Assembly (NCBI GenBank): GCA_963832725.1
Contig: CAWHVG010000003.1
Coordinates: forward strand, 1,240,001 to 1,304,000
DNA from: JAEZBP01 sp963832725
GTDB taxonomy: Bacteria > Myxococcota_A > Polyangia > Polyangiales > Sandaracinaceae
Reading direction: 5' to 3'
DNA: 64,000 nucleotides
Below, piece after piece: positions 24,372-34,187 of this stretch. The notes below the pieces were generated by a model, which was given only the letters and a program-made list of their open reading frames with translations, had not been told where the DNA came from and searched no databases. Position 1 is the stretch's first letter; the number at the start of each line of letters is the position of its first letter. The position numbers and the translations under genes were made by a program.

Positions 24372-26015
24372 ATGCGTCCGGCGCATCTCCTCTCGGCCCT
24401 GGCCTTCGCGGCAGCGCTCTCGTCGTGCGCGAGCGACGTCGGCTCGACCGGTCTGGCCATCCACGACCCCCTCGGGCTCATCGACCAGGTGGAGGGGCCG
24501 CTGAGGCTCTTCGTGCTGCCGATGGACACCTACACGTGCGACGACACGACGGGCTCAGTCAGCCCGGACGTGCCCGACGTGGCGCAAGGGATGTTGGACG
24601 CCGCCGTGGCCGACGTCTCGTTGCCGATCTCGGGCTCCGCGGCCCAGGGCATGGTCAACGTGCCGGACGGTCAGTACTCGGTGCTCGTCCGCGGCAAGGG
24701 AACGGACCCGGTCACCGGCATCCCCAACACCTTCATCGCCACCGGCTGCACGAGCGTGATGATTGGCGCGGGCGAGACGGTGGAGATCCACATCACGCTC
24801 ATCCCGATCGTCGGGATGGGCGTCTGCGGCGACGGCGTCCAGAGCCCCGACGAGCAGTGCGAGGACGGGAACACCACCGACGGCGACGGCTGCTCCTCGA
24901 CCTGCCGCACGGAGCCCTTCCCGGTCAGCACCGCGAGCGGGACGCTCGACACGCCTTCGCTCGGCGGCGCGCCGGGCCAGCGCTGGGTGTCCACCTACAA
25001 CAGCGGTGGCGGCACGGTGGTGTCGATCCGCTTGCTGGAGCCGGACGGCTCGACCATCGCCACCCCCAGCGTGCTCATGCAGGACGCCCCGCTCTCGAGC
25101 GCGCTGCCGAGCGGCGCCAGCGGCGTCTACGCGCTCTCCGACGTGGCCGTCGCGAGCTCCGGGCGCATCGCCGCCAGCTTCACCATCGTCAGCAGCAAGT
25201 CGATGCGGGTGGCGTTCTGGGATCACAACCGGACGGCCGAGGGCCCGGCGGTGACGGTCCAGTCGAACACCATGACCACCGTCGGCGCCCACTCCAGCGT
25301 GGCGTTCGCCGGCGACGGCTCGTTCATGGTGGTCTTCGACGACCACAACAGCGCGACGGGCCTCTCGGGGCAGATTTTCGGTCCCGGCTCGTCCACGCCG
25401 ATCGCGGCCGACCCGTTCCCCGTCGGCGCCAGCGGCGGCAGCAGCCCGGAGGTCAGCGGCGCCTCGGACCACTTCGTCGTCGCGTACACCGCCGGCGGCG
25501 ACGTCTTCATGCAGCGCTTCGGCACCGACGGAACCCCGCAGGACGCTTCGCCGGTGGCCGTCCTCGACGACGCGGCCGGCATGCAGGATCAGCCGGCGGT
25601 GGCGGCCCTCTCGGACGGGCGGGCGCTGGTGGCGTGGCGCGACGACGGCCCGAACGGCGACGGCGCAGGAAAGGCCGTGCGAGCACGCGCGTTCGGCGCC
25701 GACGGAACGCCGGCCGGCGATCCCTTCGTGGTGGACACGACCACGGCCGGCGATCAGGGCGCGCCCGACGTGACCGGGATGGGCGACGCCTTCGCCGTCG
25801 CCTTCCAGAGCGGCAGCACCGTCCGCGCGCGGATGATCTCCGGAGCTGGCGATCCCCTGCCGAACCACGACCAGCCCCCGACCACCGCCGACTTCGAGAT
25901 CGCGCCCAGCGGCTCGATGCCGGCGCTCGCCACCGGCGGTCCCAGCGACACGCCGACCCTGATGGCGGTCTGGGCCGACGGCTCGATCCACGGCCGCTTC
26001 TTCCCGATCCCCTGA
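24372..26015 (+). CDS. Large lipoprotein with DUF4215 Cys-rich repeat
   Basis: From ATG 24372 a lipoprotein signal peptide (MRPAHLLSALAFAAALSSC) with an LSSC lipobox. Residues about 150-180 contain CGDGVQSPDEQCEDGN and GDGCSSTCR, the DUF4215 Cys-rich repeat typical of myxobacterial surface proteins. The remaining 370 residues hold repeated beta-rich blocks with DG-T and FVVAYTAGG / ALVAWRDDG segments, suggesting a beta-propeller. It is probably surface exposed. An in-frame ATG lies nine bases upstream but gives a poorer signal peptide. Confidence 0.75.
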   Translation: MRPAHLLSALAFAAALSSCASDVGSTGLAIHDPLGLIDQVEGPLRLFVLPMDTYTCDDTTGSVSPDVPDVAQGMLDAAVADVSLPISGSAAQGMVNVPDGQYSVLVRGKGTDPVTGIPNTFIATGCTSVMIGAGETVEIHITLIPIVGMGVCGDGVQSPDEQCEDGNTTDGDGCSSTCRTEPFPVSTASGTLDTPSLGGAPGQRWVSTYNSGGGTVVSIRLLEPDGSTIATPSVLMQDAPLSSALPSGASGVYALSDVAVASSGRIAASFTIVSSKSMRVAFWDHNRTAEGPAVTVQSNTMTTVGAHSSVAFAGDGSFMVVFDDHNSATGLSGQIFGPGSSTPIAADPFPVGASGGSSPEVSGASDHFVVAYTAGGDVFMQRFGTDGTPQDASPVAVLDDAAGMQDQPAVAALSDGRALVAWRDDGPNGDGAGKAVRARAFGADGTPAGDPFVVDTTTAGDQGAPDVTGMGDAFAVAFQSGSTVRARMISGAGDPLPNHDQPPTTADFEIAPSGSMPALATGGPSDTPTLMAVWADGSIHGRFFPIP

Positions 26016-26144
26016 GCCTGCGGCCGGAACTGCGCCCGGCGACGGCGCGCGTCGCGTCACCTTCCCGCGCCCGGCCGTACCGCACCGTGCAGCGGGCGGG
26101 TGGCAGCTGAGACACGTGTGATTTCAGCCACTCCCCCACCCCAG

Positions 26145-26165
26145 CCTCCCCCGGGTCGGGGGAGG
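26145..26165. terminator. Bidirectional terminator-like hairpin
   Basis: CCTCCCCC at 26145-26152 pairs with GGGGGAGG at 26158-26165 around a GGGTC loop, between two convergent genes. There is no T-run on either side, so the terminator role is provisional. Confidence 0.45.
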
Positions 26166-26169
26166 GAGC

Positions 26170-28098
26170 TCATGGAGGAGCAACGTGATCGGCGTCTAGC
26201 GAACGCGGGCCCGCCGCACCGGCGGCGCGGGCCCGAGCACGCGCCGCGGCTGCGGCATCCCCGACGCGCCGGTCGAGCGCGTCGGCACGTGCCCGCGCCA
26301 TCCGCGCCTCGCGATCGCGCCCTTCGGCGTCGTAGAGGTCGGCCAGCCGCCTGTAGCCCTGCGGATCATCTCGGCCACGGAGGCTGCGCGCCAACTCGGC
26401 GGCGGCGTCGTGCCCGGCCGGGGTCCACGTGCGCGTGATCAGCCCGAGCGCCGCCCGGACCGAAGCGTCGTCCGGCCTCGGATCGATCGACAGCGGCCAC
26501 GCCAGCGCCACCGCCACCAGCCCCCCACCCACGAGCGCCAGCGCACGGTCCGATCGACGCCGGAGATCCCAGGCGATCCACCCGAGCGCGAAGAGGAAGA
26601 CCAGCGCCAGCGGGATCATCGAGGCCGACCCGTAGACGCCCACCAGATTCGAGGCCGCGTAGGGCGCGTAGTCGTGCTCGATCAGAACCCGCACGACCTG
26701 CGTGAGCGGCCGATCGACCTCCGCAGGAAAGTGCGGGTAGTAGGCCGAGGGCAAGCCGCTCAGCAGAAGCCCCACCGCCGTCAGCCCGATCGCCAACGCC
26801 GCGCCGATCCGGGGGAACCGGCGGACCAGGGGATCGAGCGCCACCACCGCGCCCCAGGCCAGGAAGGGATAGACCACGACCAGATAGCGCGGCCCGATCG
26901 TCCAGCCTCCCCGCCAGTTGTTCATGCAGCCCATCGCCAGCGTGGTCGTGAGCACGATCCCGCTCGCCACCCACGCGTCGGCCCGCTCGCGCCGGCGCAG
27001 CACCAGCATCGCCAGCCCCAGCACGCCGAAGACGAGGATCGGCGTGAGCGGGAAGAGCCCCGCGCCGGGATGCAGCAAGAGGCCGTAGAGGGCGTCCCAT
27101 TGCAGCCCGACGGCGCCGTAAAAGCCTTGCTCGTGCCCGGCTCGGAAGGCGTCGTTCTCCACGTAGAGGTGGCCCGGCGAAAAGGGGCTCCCGAAGCACG
27201 CCCACTGGAAGTGCATCATCGCGAACGTGGGAATCAGCCCGCCGATCGCGAACGGGATCCACTTGCGCGGTCGCAGGGCGATCAGCGCGTAGACGCTCAG
27301 CGCCAGCGACGCGAGCACGCCGGGATACTCGAAGAGCGTGACCCCGGCCGTCAGCAGGCCCGCCCAGAACGCCCTCCCCCATCGCGCGCGAGCGGCGTGG
27401 TGGGCATCGAAGAGCAGCATGAACGCGCCGAACGCGCTCGCGGCGCTCAGCGTGTGGCTCATGAAGAGCACGCCGTAGCCATAGAGGCAGGAGCCGAGCG
27501 CCACCGACACGAACACCGCGTCCCGGACCAGCGCGCTCGCGGTGTGGCGCCCCAGCCAACGGTGGAAGAAGAAGAGGAAGAGCAGCCAGGGGAGGATCGA
27601 GGCCGTCACCCGGCAGATCCAGAGCGCGGCGTCCCGATCGAGATCGACGCCGAGCGCGCGGCCGCCCCAGTAGTAAGCGGCATAGGCCGGCACGCCGAGG
27701 AGGCTCGTCCCCGGCGCCTTCACGCTGTAGGCGTGCCCCTCGTGGATCGCGCAGTCGTTGACCCATCCCCAGCGCGCCCGCAGCGAGTCGATGATGTAGG
27801 TCCCCTGCTCCGCGATCGCCGCCGTCATGTAGAAGCGCGCGTTCTCGTTGGGGTTGTTGATTCGCGCTTGATACGGAAAAACGTACAGATACGCCGCCGC
27901 GCACAGGGCGAGCGCGGTGAACGTTCGGCGGCGGGTCGGAAGAGCGCTGAGCAGCCGGGCCTCCGCCGGGCGATGTACCCAAAAACGCGGGCTGGAGCAC
28001 GCGCACGACGACGTGCTGCGTAAAATCGTGCAATTCACGCGCGATTCCCGAGGGTTGAGGAGCCCGAGGGAGCAGCGCTTGACCGGCTCGACGCCCAC
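26170..28098 (-). CDS. Polytopic membrane protein, GT-C glycosyltransferase-like
   Basis: A 642-residue protein with a basic N-terminus, about eleven hydrophobic helices (for example FTALALCAAAYLYVF, ASILPWLLFLFFFHRWLG, LTPILVFGVLGLAMLVL, IGAALAIGLTAVGLLLSG) and a soluble C-terminal tail of about 110 residues. After helix 1, NNPNENARFYMTAAIAEQG with DSLRARWGWVND in the first outer loop recalls the acidic catalytic loop of GT-C/ArnT-like enzymes. Substrate unknown. The first 55 residues are atypical, so a later start is possible. It is convergent with the lipoprotein gene. Confidence 0.6.
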   Translation of the reverse strand: MGVEPVKRCSLGLLNPRESRVNCTILRSTSSCACSSPRFWVHRPAEARLLSALPTRRRTFTALALCAAAYLYVFPYQARINNPNENARFYMTAAIAEQGTYIIDSLRARWGWVNDCAIHEGHAYSVKAPGTSLLGVPAYAAYYWGGRALGVDLDRDAALWICRVTASILPWLLFLFFFHRWLGRHTASALVRDAVFVSVALGSCLYGYGVLFMSHTLSAASAFGAFMLLFDAHHAARARWGRAFWAGLLTAGVTLFEYPGVLASLALSVYALIALRPRKWIPFAIGGLIPTFAMMHFQWACFGSPFSPGHLYVENDAFRAGHEQGFYGAVGLQWDALYGLLLHPGAGLFPLTPILVFGVLGLAMLVLRRRERADAWVASGIVLTTTLAMGCMNNWRGGWTIGPRYLVVVYPFLAWGAVVALDPLVRRFPRIGAALAIGLTAVGLLLSGLPSAYYPHFPAEVDRPLTQVVRVLIEHDYAPYAASNLVGVYGSASMIPLALVFLFALGWIAWDLRRRSDRALALVGGGLVAVALAWPLSIDPRPDDASVRAALGLITRTWTPAGHDAAAELARSLRGRDDPQGYRRLADLYDAEGRDREARMARARADALDRRVGDAAAAARARARAAGAAGPRSLDADHVAPP

Positions 28099-28228
28099 TT
28101 GTAGAACCGTGACGAAATGACGTGCGGGGCCCGCATGGGTCGCGGCTCGCCGTCACCCAGCAAGCGAAGTGGACGAGCCAGCGGGCGCCCGGCGTGTGCG
28201 GCGCGTAGCTCGGAAGGAACTGCCGCCG

Positions 28229-28717
28229 GTGGCGGAGCGCAAGAGTGACACCGCACGATCCGATGACCAGGGCGGCGGCACCGATTCTCGGAGCCGCTCG
28301 CGAAGCCTCGGTCGTCTCATCGCCACGGTGATCGTCGTGTGCGGCCTCGTCTACCTGGTCGGCGTCGGCCTCGCCTCCGTCATCCCGCAGGTGTTCTGGC
28401 CCGCAACGGCCGAGCTGCCGCCGTCGATGACCTGCGGCGAAGGCCTGCGCGAGCTCCACGACGATCTGCTCACCTACGCCGGCGAGCAGATCGCCCGCGG
28501 GGGCGATGACGATCCCCAGCGCATGCGCCCCTTCTTCCACCGCTGGGACCTGACACACCGCGCGCTCGAAGCGCGCTGCCATGGCGAGGAAGCCGATGCC
28601 TGGGTCGAGCTCGGGCAGACGCGCGAGCGGCTGGAGGCCACCCTCCAGCGCTTCGACGAAGAAGAAGGCGCCCTCGCCCGCGACGTAAATCACATCTTGA
28701 ACCGCCACGAGCGGTGA
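28229..28717 (+). CDS. Single-pass membrane protein
   Basis: GTG 28229 follows GGAAGGA at a good distance; a longer frame from 28169 has no such site. The protein of 162 residues has a charged, disordered N-terminus (Ser/Arg rich), one membrane helix (LIATVIVVCGLVYLVGVGLA) and an outer helical domain with two Cys (MTCGEGLRELHDD and EARCHGEEA). It is 13 bases upstream of the helicase gene. No family recognised. Confidence 0.55.
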   Translation: MAERKSDTARSDDQGGGTDSRSRSRSLGRLIATVIVVCGLVYLVGVGLASVIPQVFWPATAELPPSMTCGEGLRELHDDLLTYAGEQIARGGDDDPQRMRPFFHRWDLTHRALEARCHGEEADAWVELGQTRERLEATLQRFDEEEGALARDVNHILNRHER

Positions 28718-28730
28718 CTTCGGACTCTCG

Positions 28731-30542
28731 ATGACCGCTTCTGCTGAAAACGACTCTCCTCCTTCCTTCGACTCCCTCGACCTCACCGACGAGGTCCGCC
28801 GCGCCATCGACGAGATGGGCTTCGTCGAGCCGACGCCGGTCCAGCTCGCCGCCTACGGCCCGGCCGTCAGCGGCGCCGACCTGATCGTGCAGGCGCGGAC
28901 CGGCACCGGGAAGACCGCCGCCTTCGGCATCCCGTTGGTCGACCGGCTGGTGAAGCCCGAGGGCGGCGCCCAGGTGCTCATCCTGGCGCCCACCCGCGAG
29001 CTGGCGCTGCAGTCGGCCCGCGAGCTGGCCCGCCTCGGCGTGCACCGCGGCATCCGCACGGCGGCCGTCTACGGCGGCGCGCCCATGGAGCGGCAGGTCC
29101 GCGAGCTCCGCGAGGGCGCGCAGATCGTCAGCGGCACCCCGGGCCGAGTCCTCGATCACCTGAAGCGAGGCACCCTCGACGGCGAGTCGATCCGCATGCT
29201 GGTCCTCGACGAAGCCGACGAGATGCTCTCGATGGGCTTCGCCAAGGAGCTCAACGCGATCGTCGCCCTCTTGCCGACCAAGCGGCAGACGATGCTCTAC
29301 TCGGCCACCATCGACGACGCCGTCGAGCGGATGTCCGCGCGGATGCTGAAGGATCCCGAGCGGGTCAGCCTCTCCAGCGATGCGGTCGGCGCGCAGACCG
29401 TCACCCACTACTACTACCTGGTCCCGGGGATCGGCCGGACCCGCGATCTCGTCCGCATCCTCGAGATCGAGGACCCGGAGAGCGCGATCATCTTCTGCAA
29501 CACGCGCGCGGCCACCGAGCAGGTGGCGGGCGAGCTCAAGCAGGCCGGCTTCAACGCCGACTGGCTCAACGCGGATCTGCCGCAGAGCGAGCGGGAGAAC
29601 GTGCTGGCGCGGACCCGCAAGGGGGAGCTGCGCTACCTGGTGGCCACCGACGTGGCGGCGCGCGGGATCGACATCTCGCACCTCACCCACGTCGTGAACT
29701 ACGACTTTCCGGCCAACATCGAGGGCTACATCCACCGGACCGGCCGGACGGGCCGGGCAGGCCGCACCGGGACGGCGATCAGCCTGGTGTCGCCGCCGGA
29801 GCTGGGCTCGCTCTACTACCTTCGGCTGCAGTACAAGATCTTCCCCATCGAGCGCTCGCTGCCGACGCAGGGCGAGCTGCGGACGCGCCTCGAGTCCGAC
29901 CGCATCGAGCTCTTGGCGCAGGCGTTCCCGGAGGAGCCGGACGAGCTCGATCGGGCCGTCGGCCGCCGGCTCTTGACCCATCCTGATGCCGAGCGGCTGC
30001 TCGCCGGGCTGCTGCGGGCGTTCTTCGGCACCAAGCCGGAGGTCGACGAAGAGGCGGCCGCCGCACGCCGCGAGCGCCCGGGACCGACCGCGCCCGAGCC
30101 GGAGAGGGAGAAGGCCGCTCCGAAGGCCAGCGAGCCGAAGGCCAGGGCCAGCGAGCCGAGGGCCAGCGAGCCGAAGGCCAGGGCCAGCGAGCCGAAGGCC
30201 AGCGAGCCGAAGGCCAGCGAGCCGCCCGCGCGGGACACCATCCCCGGCCGCACCCCCGCCGTGGAGGACGATGAGGACTACGGGCACGACGACGACGAAG
30301 AGGCGGTCTTCGTCTATCTGAACGTCGGTCGCCGCGACGGGGTCCGGCCCGGGGAGATCATCCGCCTCTTGGCCGAGGAGTGCGCGCTCGACAAGGCAGA
30401 GGTCGGCCGCATCCGCATCCGTGACCGTCACACCTTCGTCGGCGTCCCCTCGGAGAAGGTCGACGACATCGTGGAACAGCTCTCGGGCAAGTCCGCCCAC
30501 GACAAAGAGCTGGTGGTGGAGCGCGCGCGCGCGCAGTCCTGA
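28731..30542 (+). CDS. DEAD-box ATP-dependent RNA helicase (DbpA/CsdA type)
   Basis: A 603-residue RNA helicase acting in ribosome assembly or mRNA remodelling. Motifs in order: Q motif FVEPTPVQ, motif I ARTGTGKT, Ia PTRELALQ, GG, Ib TPGR, motif II DEAD, motif III SAT, motif IV IIFCNTR, motif V ATDVAARGID and motif VI HRTGRTGR. Residues about 455-510 are a tandem linker of KASEP-type five-residue repeats, followed by an acidic stretch and a C-terminal DbpA-like RRM (FVYLNVGRRDGVRPGEIIRL). The repeat linker is unusual in length and is encoded by a 15-bp DNA repeat. The stop overlaps the next start (TGATG). Confidence 0.9.
   Translation: MTASAENDSPPSFDSLDLTDEVRRAIDEMGFVEPTPVQLAAYGPAVSGADLIVQARTGTGKTAAFGIPLVDRLVKPEGGAQVLILAPTRELALQSARELARLGVHRGIRTAAVYGGAPMERQVRELREGAQIVSGTPGRVLDHLKRGTLDGESIRMLVLDEADEMLSMGFAKELNAIVALLPTKRQTMLYSATIDDAVERMSARMLKDPERVSLSSDAVGAQTVTHYYYLVPGIGRTRDLVRILEIEDPESAIIFCNTRAATEQVAGELKQAGFNADWLNADLPQSERENVLARTRKGELRYLVATDVAARGIDISHLTHVVNYDFPANIEGYIHRTGRTGRAGRTGTAISLVSPPELGSLYYLRLQYKIFPIERSLPTQGELRTRLESDRIELLAQAFPEEPDELDRAVGRRLLTHPDAERLLAGLLRAFFGTKPEVDEEAAAARRERPGPTAPEPEREKAAPKASEPKARASEPRASEPKARASEPKASEPKASEPPARDTIPGRTPAVEDDEDYGHDDDEEAVFVYLNVGRRDGVRPGEIIRLLAEECALDKAEVGRIRIRDRHTFVGVPSEKVDDIVEQLSGKSAHDKELVVERARAQS
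30117..30230 (+). repeat. 15-bp in-frame repeats coding KASEP units
   Basis: Units of AAGGCCAGCGAGCCG, some with inserted AGGGCC, run through the helicase linker and code for K-A-S-E-P / K-A-R-A-S-E-P. Confidence 0.75.
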
Positions 30543-31315
30543 TGCGCTGGCTGTGGGCGGTGTCGGCGCTCGTGGTGGTCGCGGCCTGCGGCGACCCGCC
30601 GCCCCCGTCCGCGACTCGCGGGCCCGGAAACGATCCTCTCTCCTCCACGCCGGAGAGCGCGCTTCCGCCGCCGCCCGGCTCCGCGCCGGCCACCCCCGCG
30701 GGAGGCTCGCGACACAGGCTGTCCCCGCGACCGATGCCGCCGCCGCTCCCCTCGACGAGGGCAGGAGGTGGAGGCGGGGCGCGCGCCGCCGAGGCGACGG
30801 GCCCGACCGACGCCGAGCTGCGCGGCGCGCTCACCCGAGCCTTTGGCGCGCCGACCTCCTGCATCTCGGAGGAGGCCCGCGACGCGATCGAGGGGACCCT
30901 GACCGTCCAGGTCTCGGTCGTCCTGACGGCGGAGGGCCGCGTGACGCGGGGCGACGTGTCGGCCCCGCATCTCTCGCGCGACGACCTCGAGTGCATGCGA
31001 CGCCACGCCGAGGGCCTGCACTTCATCAACGAGGTACCGGACGCGCCGCGGACGGTGACCGCGTCGATCGAGTATCAAATCCACGAGACGCCCGGCGAAG
31101 CCCACACCGAGCTCCCTCCCGTCGTTCGCGGTCCCGGCCGTCTCGCCCCCGACACGACCCTCCCGGCCGGCGGCACCGAGACCGAGCGTCCGAACGGCTT
31201 CGTCTCGCCGACCTCGACCCTGCCCTCACAGAACCCCTCCAACCGCGGCCCGCTCCCGGGCCGACCGTCCGGGTTCGTGGCGCCCTCGTCGACGCTGCCC
31301 GCGCGGGTTCCCTGA
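30542..31315 (+). CDS. Proline-rich lipoprotein with AgmX/TonB-like domain
   Basis: Translation is coupled to the helicase (TGATG). The N-terminus is a signal peptide with lipobox VVAAC; a Pro-rich linker follows, then a compact domain at about residues 95-185 (LRGALTRAFGAPTSCISEE, TLTVQVSVVLTAEGRVTRGD, CMRRHAEGLHFINEV) that resembles the TonB/AgmX C-terminal fold with two Cys. The tail contains two FVSPTSTLPSQ / FVAPSSTLPAR repeats. The domain and lipid anchor suggest an envelope-spanning or scaffold role, similar to the C-terminus of the protein at 31394. Confidence 0.6.
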   Translation: MRWLWAVSALVVVAACGDPPPPSATRGPGNDPLSSTPESALPPPPGSAPATPAGGSRHRLSPRPMPPPLPSTRAGGGGGARAAEATGPTDAELRGALTRAFGAPTSCISEEARDAIEGTLTVQVSVVLTAEGRVTRGDVSAPHLSRDDLECMRRHAEGLHFINEVPDAPRTVTASIEYQIHETPGEAHTELPPVVRGPGRLAPDTTLPAGGTETERPNGFVSPTSTLPSQNPSNRGPLPGRPSGFVAPSSTLPARVP

Positions 31316-31393
31316 GAGCGCGCCGACGGCGCCGGCGGGCCGAACAAATCCGGTTGTCGCCGACCCCCGGCCTCCGGTAGCTTCGGAGCCGCC

Positions 31394-33336
31394 ATGCCTC
31401 CGAGCTCGACTCCCGCCCGGGCGGACAGCCCTCGGACCGGACTGGGCCCCGGTGCGGTCGTGGGCGGGCGCTTCGAGATCGAACGAGCGGTCGATGAGGA
31501 CGCGCTCGGCACGGTGCTCGCGGCGCACGACCAGAAGACCCACCGACCCATCGCGGTGCGGGTGCTCGCGCCCGGCCTGATCGCCACGCCGGACGCGCTC
31601 GAGACGCTCCGCGCGGAGGTGAAGACGGCCGCCTCGATCCAGCACAAGAACCTCGTCGCCACCTACGGGATGGGCACCGACAAGAGCGGCGCCCGCTTCG
31701 TCGCGACCGAGTGGGTCGACGGTCAGACGCTCGCCAGCGTGGTGCGCGAGAAGAGGGAGAGCGGATCGCCCCTCTCGCTGCGCGGCGCTTACAACGTCGT
31801 CGCCCACGTGTGCAAAGCCCTCGGCGCCGCGGCCGAGCGTGGCGCCGCCCACGGCGCGCTGCGCCCCTCGGTGGTGTGGGTCAGCAAGTCCGGGCGGGTG
31901 AAGGTCGGCGGCCTCGGGCTCGACCGCGCCATCGTGAAGACGGCCGGCCCGGCCGCGCTCGGCGCCTCCGAGCAGGCCTACCTGGCGCCGGAAGTGAAAG
32001 CGGGCGCCGATCCGGACGTGAAGAGCGACGTCTTCGGGCTCGGCGGGCTCCTCTACGGGATGCTCACCGGGCGCAGCGCCGCCGACGATTTCGTGCCGCC
32101 TTCGCGGGCGCACCCGGAGGCTGGGCCCGAGCTCGACCAGGTCCTGCTCAAGTGCCTCGCGGTGGATCCCGCCCAGCGCTACGCGGCGCCCGCGGAGGTC
32201 AAGGACGCGCTCGTCGACCTCGCGGTCGGCACGAGGCCGACCGACGATCAGGGCGACTTCGGGGTGGACGTCGACCTCGACATCGACATCGGCTCCATCC
32301 CGCCTCCCGCGATGGACGAAGCCGCCGCCGCCGCCAAGCCCGCTGCGCCCAAGCCTCCGGCAGCCAAGCCTCCTGCGCCCAAGTCCGCGGCCCAGCCGGG
32401 CGCTAGCCCGCAGGTCGGTGCGCGCGTGGCGCTCGACGAGAGCTTCCGCGCCCCCATCCAGGAGGCGGCCCCCGTGATGTCGGCCGAGGTCGACCTGGGC
32501 GGCCTGCTCGCGCAGATCACCGAGAACGACGCGCCGCGTTGGATGGTGGTCAAGGACAAGCTCGACCACGGCCCCTTCTCCGGCCGCGAGCTCGTTCAGC
32601 TGATCCTCAAAGGCGAGGTGCTCGGCGAGCACGGCCTGCTCAACATGGACTCGGGCGAGCGCCGCTTGGTGAAGGAAGCGCCGGAGTTCGCCGAGTTCGT
32701 CGAGCAGTACACGATCAAGAAGGCCGACGCGGACCACAGGGTGGCCCTCGAGCGCTCGGCCAAGCGCGAGAAGCTCTCGTTCGTCGCCAAGGCGGCGATC
32801 CTCGGTGGCGTGATCGCCGTGGTCGGCCTGGGCGTCGGCATCTTCCTGCTCACCCGCCCCAATCAGCAGGAGGAGCAACACGCCGACGCGGACCTCGCCA
32901 ATCTCTACGAGCGCGGCGAGATCGAGAATCAGCGGCAGCGCCGGCATCCTCGAATCCGCCCCGGCCGACCGGCCGCCGGCGCCGTGGCCGGCGTCGCGGC
33001 GGCGCGCTGAGCTACGAGGACGCGATGAACGAGGTGGTCGACATCGGCAACGCCGCGCAGGCGGGCGGGAGCATGGCGCAGCTCAGCCCCGGCCAGGTCG
33101 CGGGCACCATGAACCAGAACATCAACCGCCTCCTACCCTGCATCTCGCAGCAGCCGAACGTCGGCCGCGTCCGGATCGATCTGGCCATCGCCGGCTCGGG
33201 CCGGGTGCTCGGCGCCACCGTCCGCAACGGCAGCGCCGGCTTCAAGAGCTGCGTGGCCGGGCGGGTGAGGCAGATCCATTTCCCGAGCTTCTCCGCCCCG
33301 CGGATGGGCGCGAGCTTCTCGTTCTCGACGAACTGA
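31394..33336 (+). CDS. Pseudokinase - GYF-like - TM - AgmX/PglI fusion (frameshifted)
   Basis: Residues about 20-280 have a eukaryotic-type kinase fold (GGRFEIERAV glycine loop region, APEVK), but catalytic residues are lost: the ATP Lys is Arg (R56 in IAVRV), the HRD is HGA (H153), the catalytic Asn is Val, and DFG is GLG (G173). An Ala/Pro/Lys linker follows, then a GYF-2-like module (WMVVKDKLDHGPFSGRELVQ), a membrane helix (AILGGVIAVVGLGVGIFLL) and, after a frameshift near 32930-33000, an AgmX/PglI-type domain (MNQNINRLLPCISQQPNVG ... FKSCVAGRVRQIHFP). It looks like a trans-membrane scaffold. Without joining frames, the first part ends at 33010. Confidence 0.7.
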
Positions 33337-33352
33337 AGGCCTTCGAATCCGC

Positions 33353-34165
33353 GTGCGTTCCGCCCGACACGAGCTCCTGACGGCCTCGGTCGCGGCGTGG
33401 CTCGCGCTCGCAGCCGCGGGCTGCACGACCGAGCTCGCGTCCGATCTGGACGAACGCCAAGCGGACGAGATCGTCCTCGCGCTCGACGAAGCCGGGATCG
33501 GGGCCCGCAAGGAGCGCGCGAACGGTGTCGACGGCTCGTTCTCCGTATCGGTGATCCGCGAAGACCTCGCCCCGGCGCTCGGGGTGTTGCACGACCGCGA
33601 GCTGCCCCGCGAGGCGCCGGTCGGGATGGAATCGCTCCTCGCCGATCGCGGTCTGGTCCCGAGCGCGTCGGATGAGCAGGCCCGGCGGGCGGCGGCCACC
33701 GCCGGAGAGCTCTCGCGCTCGCTCGAGAGCATCGGCGGCGTGGAGCGGGCGCGCGTCCACCTCGCGCTCCCCGAGCCGGGGTCGCGCCTCTTGGACGACG
33801 CGCCTGCACCGGCCCGCGCGTCGGTGCTGCTGGAGGTGGCCTCGATCGACGACACGGCGATCGACGACACGGCGATCGACGACACGGCGGTGCGCGCGCT
33901 GGTCTCGGGCGCGGTGAACGAGCTCGCGCCGGGGGACGTGGCGGTGGTGCGGATCCCCGCCCGAGGGGCGGCGCGATCCGAGCCTCGCCTGGTCACGATC
34001 GGGCCGATCGCGGTGACCCGTGGAAGCGCCGACCTCCTCAAGGCGTTGCTCGCCGGCTCGTTCGCGTTGAACCTGGTGCTCGCGGCGCTCGTGGTGCTGG
34101 CGAAGGCGCGGCGACGCGAGCCCGCCCGCGCGCCAGACACGGGCGCGCCCGAGAACACCACCTGA
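33353..34165 (+). CDS. SctJ/FliF (YscJ)-family lipoprotein, orphan
   Basis: A 270-residue protein from GTG 33353 with a lipobox (LALAAAGC) and the inner-ring fold of type III secretion protein SctJ: CTTELASDLDERQADEIVLA, ARKER, VSVIREDLAPALGVL, ESLLADRGLVPSA, SLESIGGVERARVHLALPEP, ASVLLEV, and a C-terminal membrane helix (ALLAGSFALNLVLAALVVLA). SctJ builds the inner-membrane ring of the injectisome. An IDDTA triplet repeat interrupts the second domain. No other secretion gene is nearby, so this copy may be repurposed or work with genes elsewhere. It lies 17 bases after the pseudokinase gene. Confidence 0.75.
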   Translation: MRSARHELLTASVAAWLALAAAGCTTELASDLDERQADEIVLALDEAGIGARKERANGVDGSFSVSVIREDLAPALGVLHDRELPREAPVGMESLLADRGLVPSASDEQARRAAATAGELSRSLESIGGVERARVHLALPEPGSRLLDDAPAPARASVLLEVASIDDTAIDDTAIDDTAVRALVSGAVNELAPGDVAVVRIPARGAARSEPRLVTIGPIAVTRGSADLLKALLAGSFALNLVLAALVVLAKARRREPARAPDTGAPENTT

Positions 34166-34187
34166 AACCGACGAGAGGGCAACCGTC

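Noticed and set aside
26410..28023. Plus-strand 537-residue frame
   Set aside because: Antisense to the polytopic membrane gene; Arg/Pro/Glu-rich low-complexity composition with no domain.
33353..34165. A type III secretion gene cluster
   Set aside because: Only the SctJ-like gene is present; no SctN, SctV, SctR-T or effector gene was found in the window.
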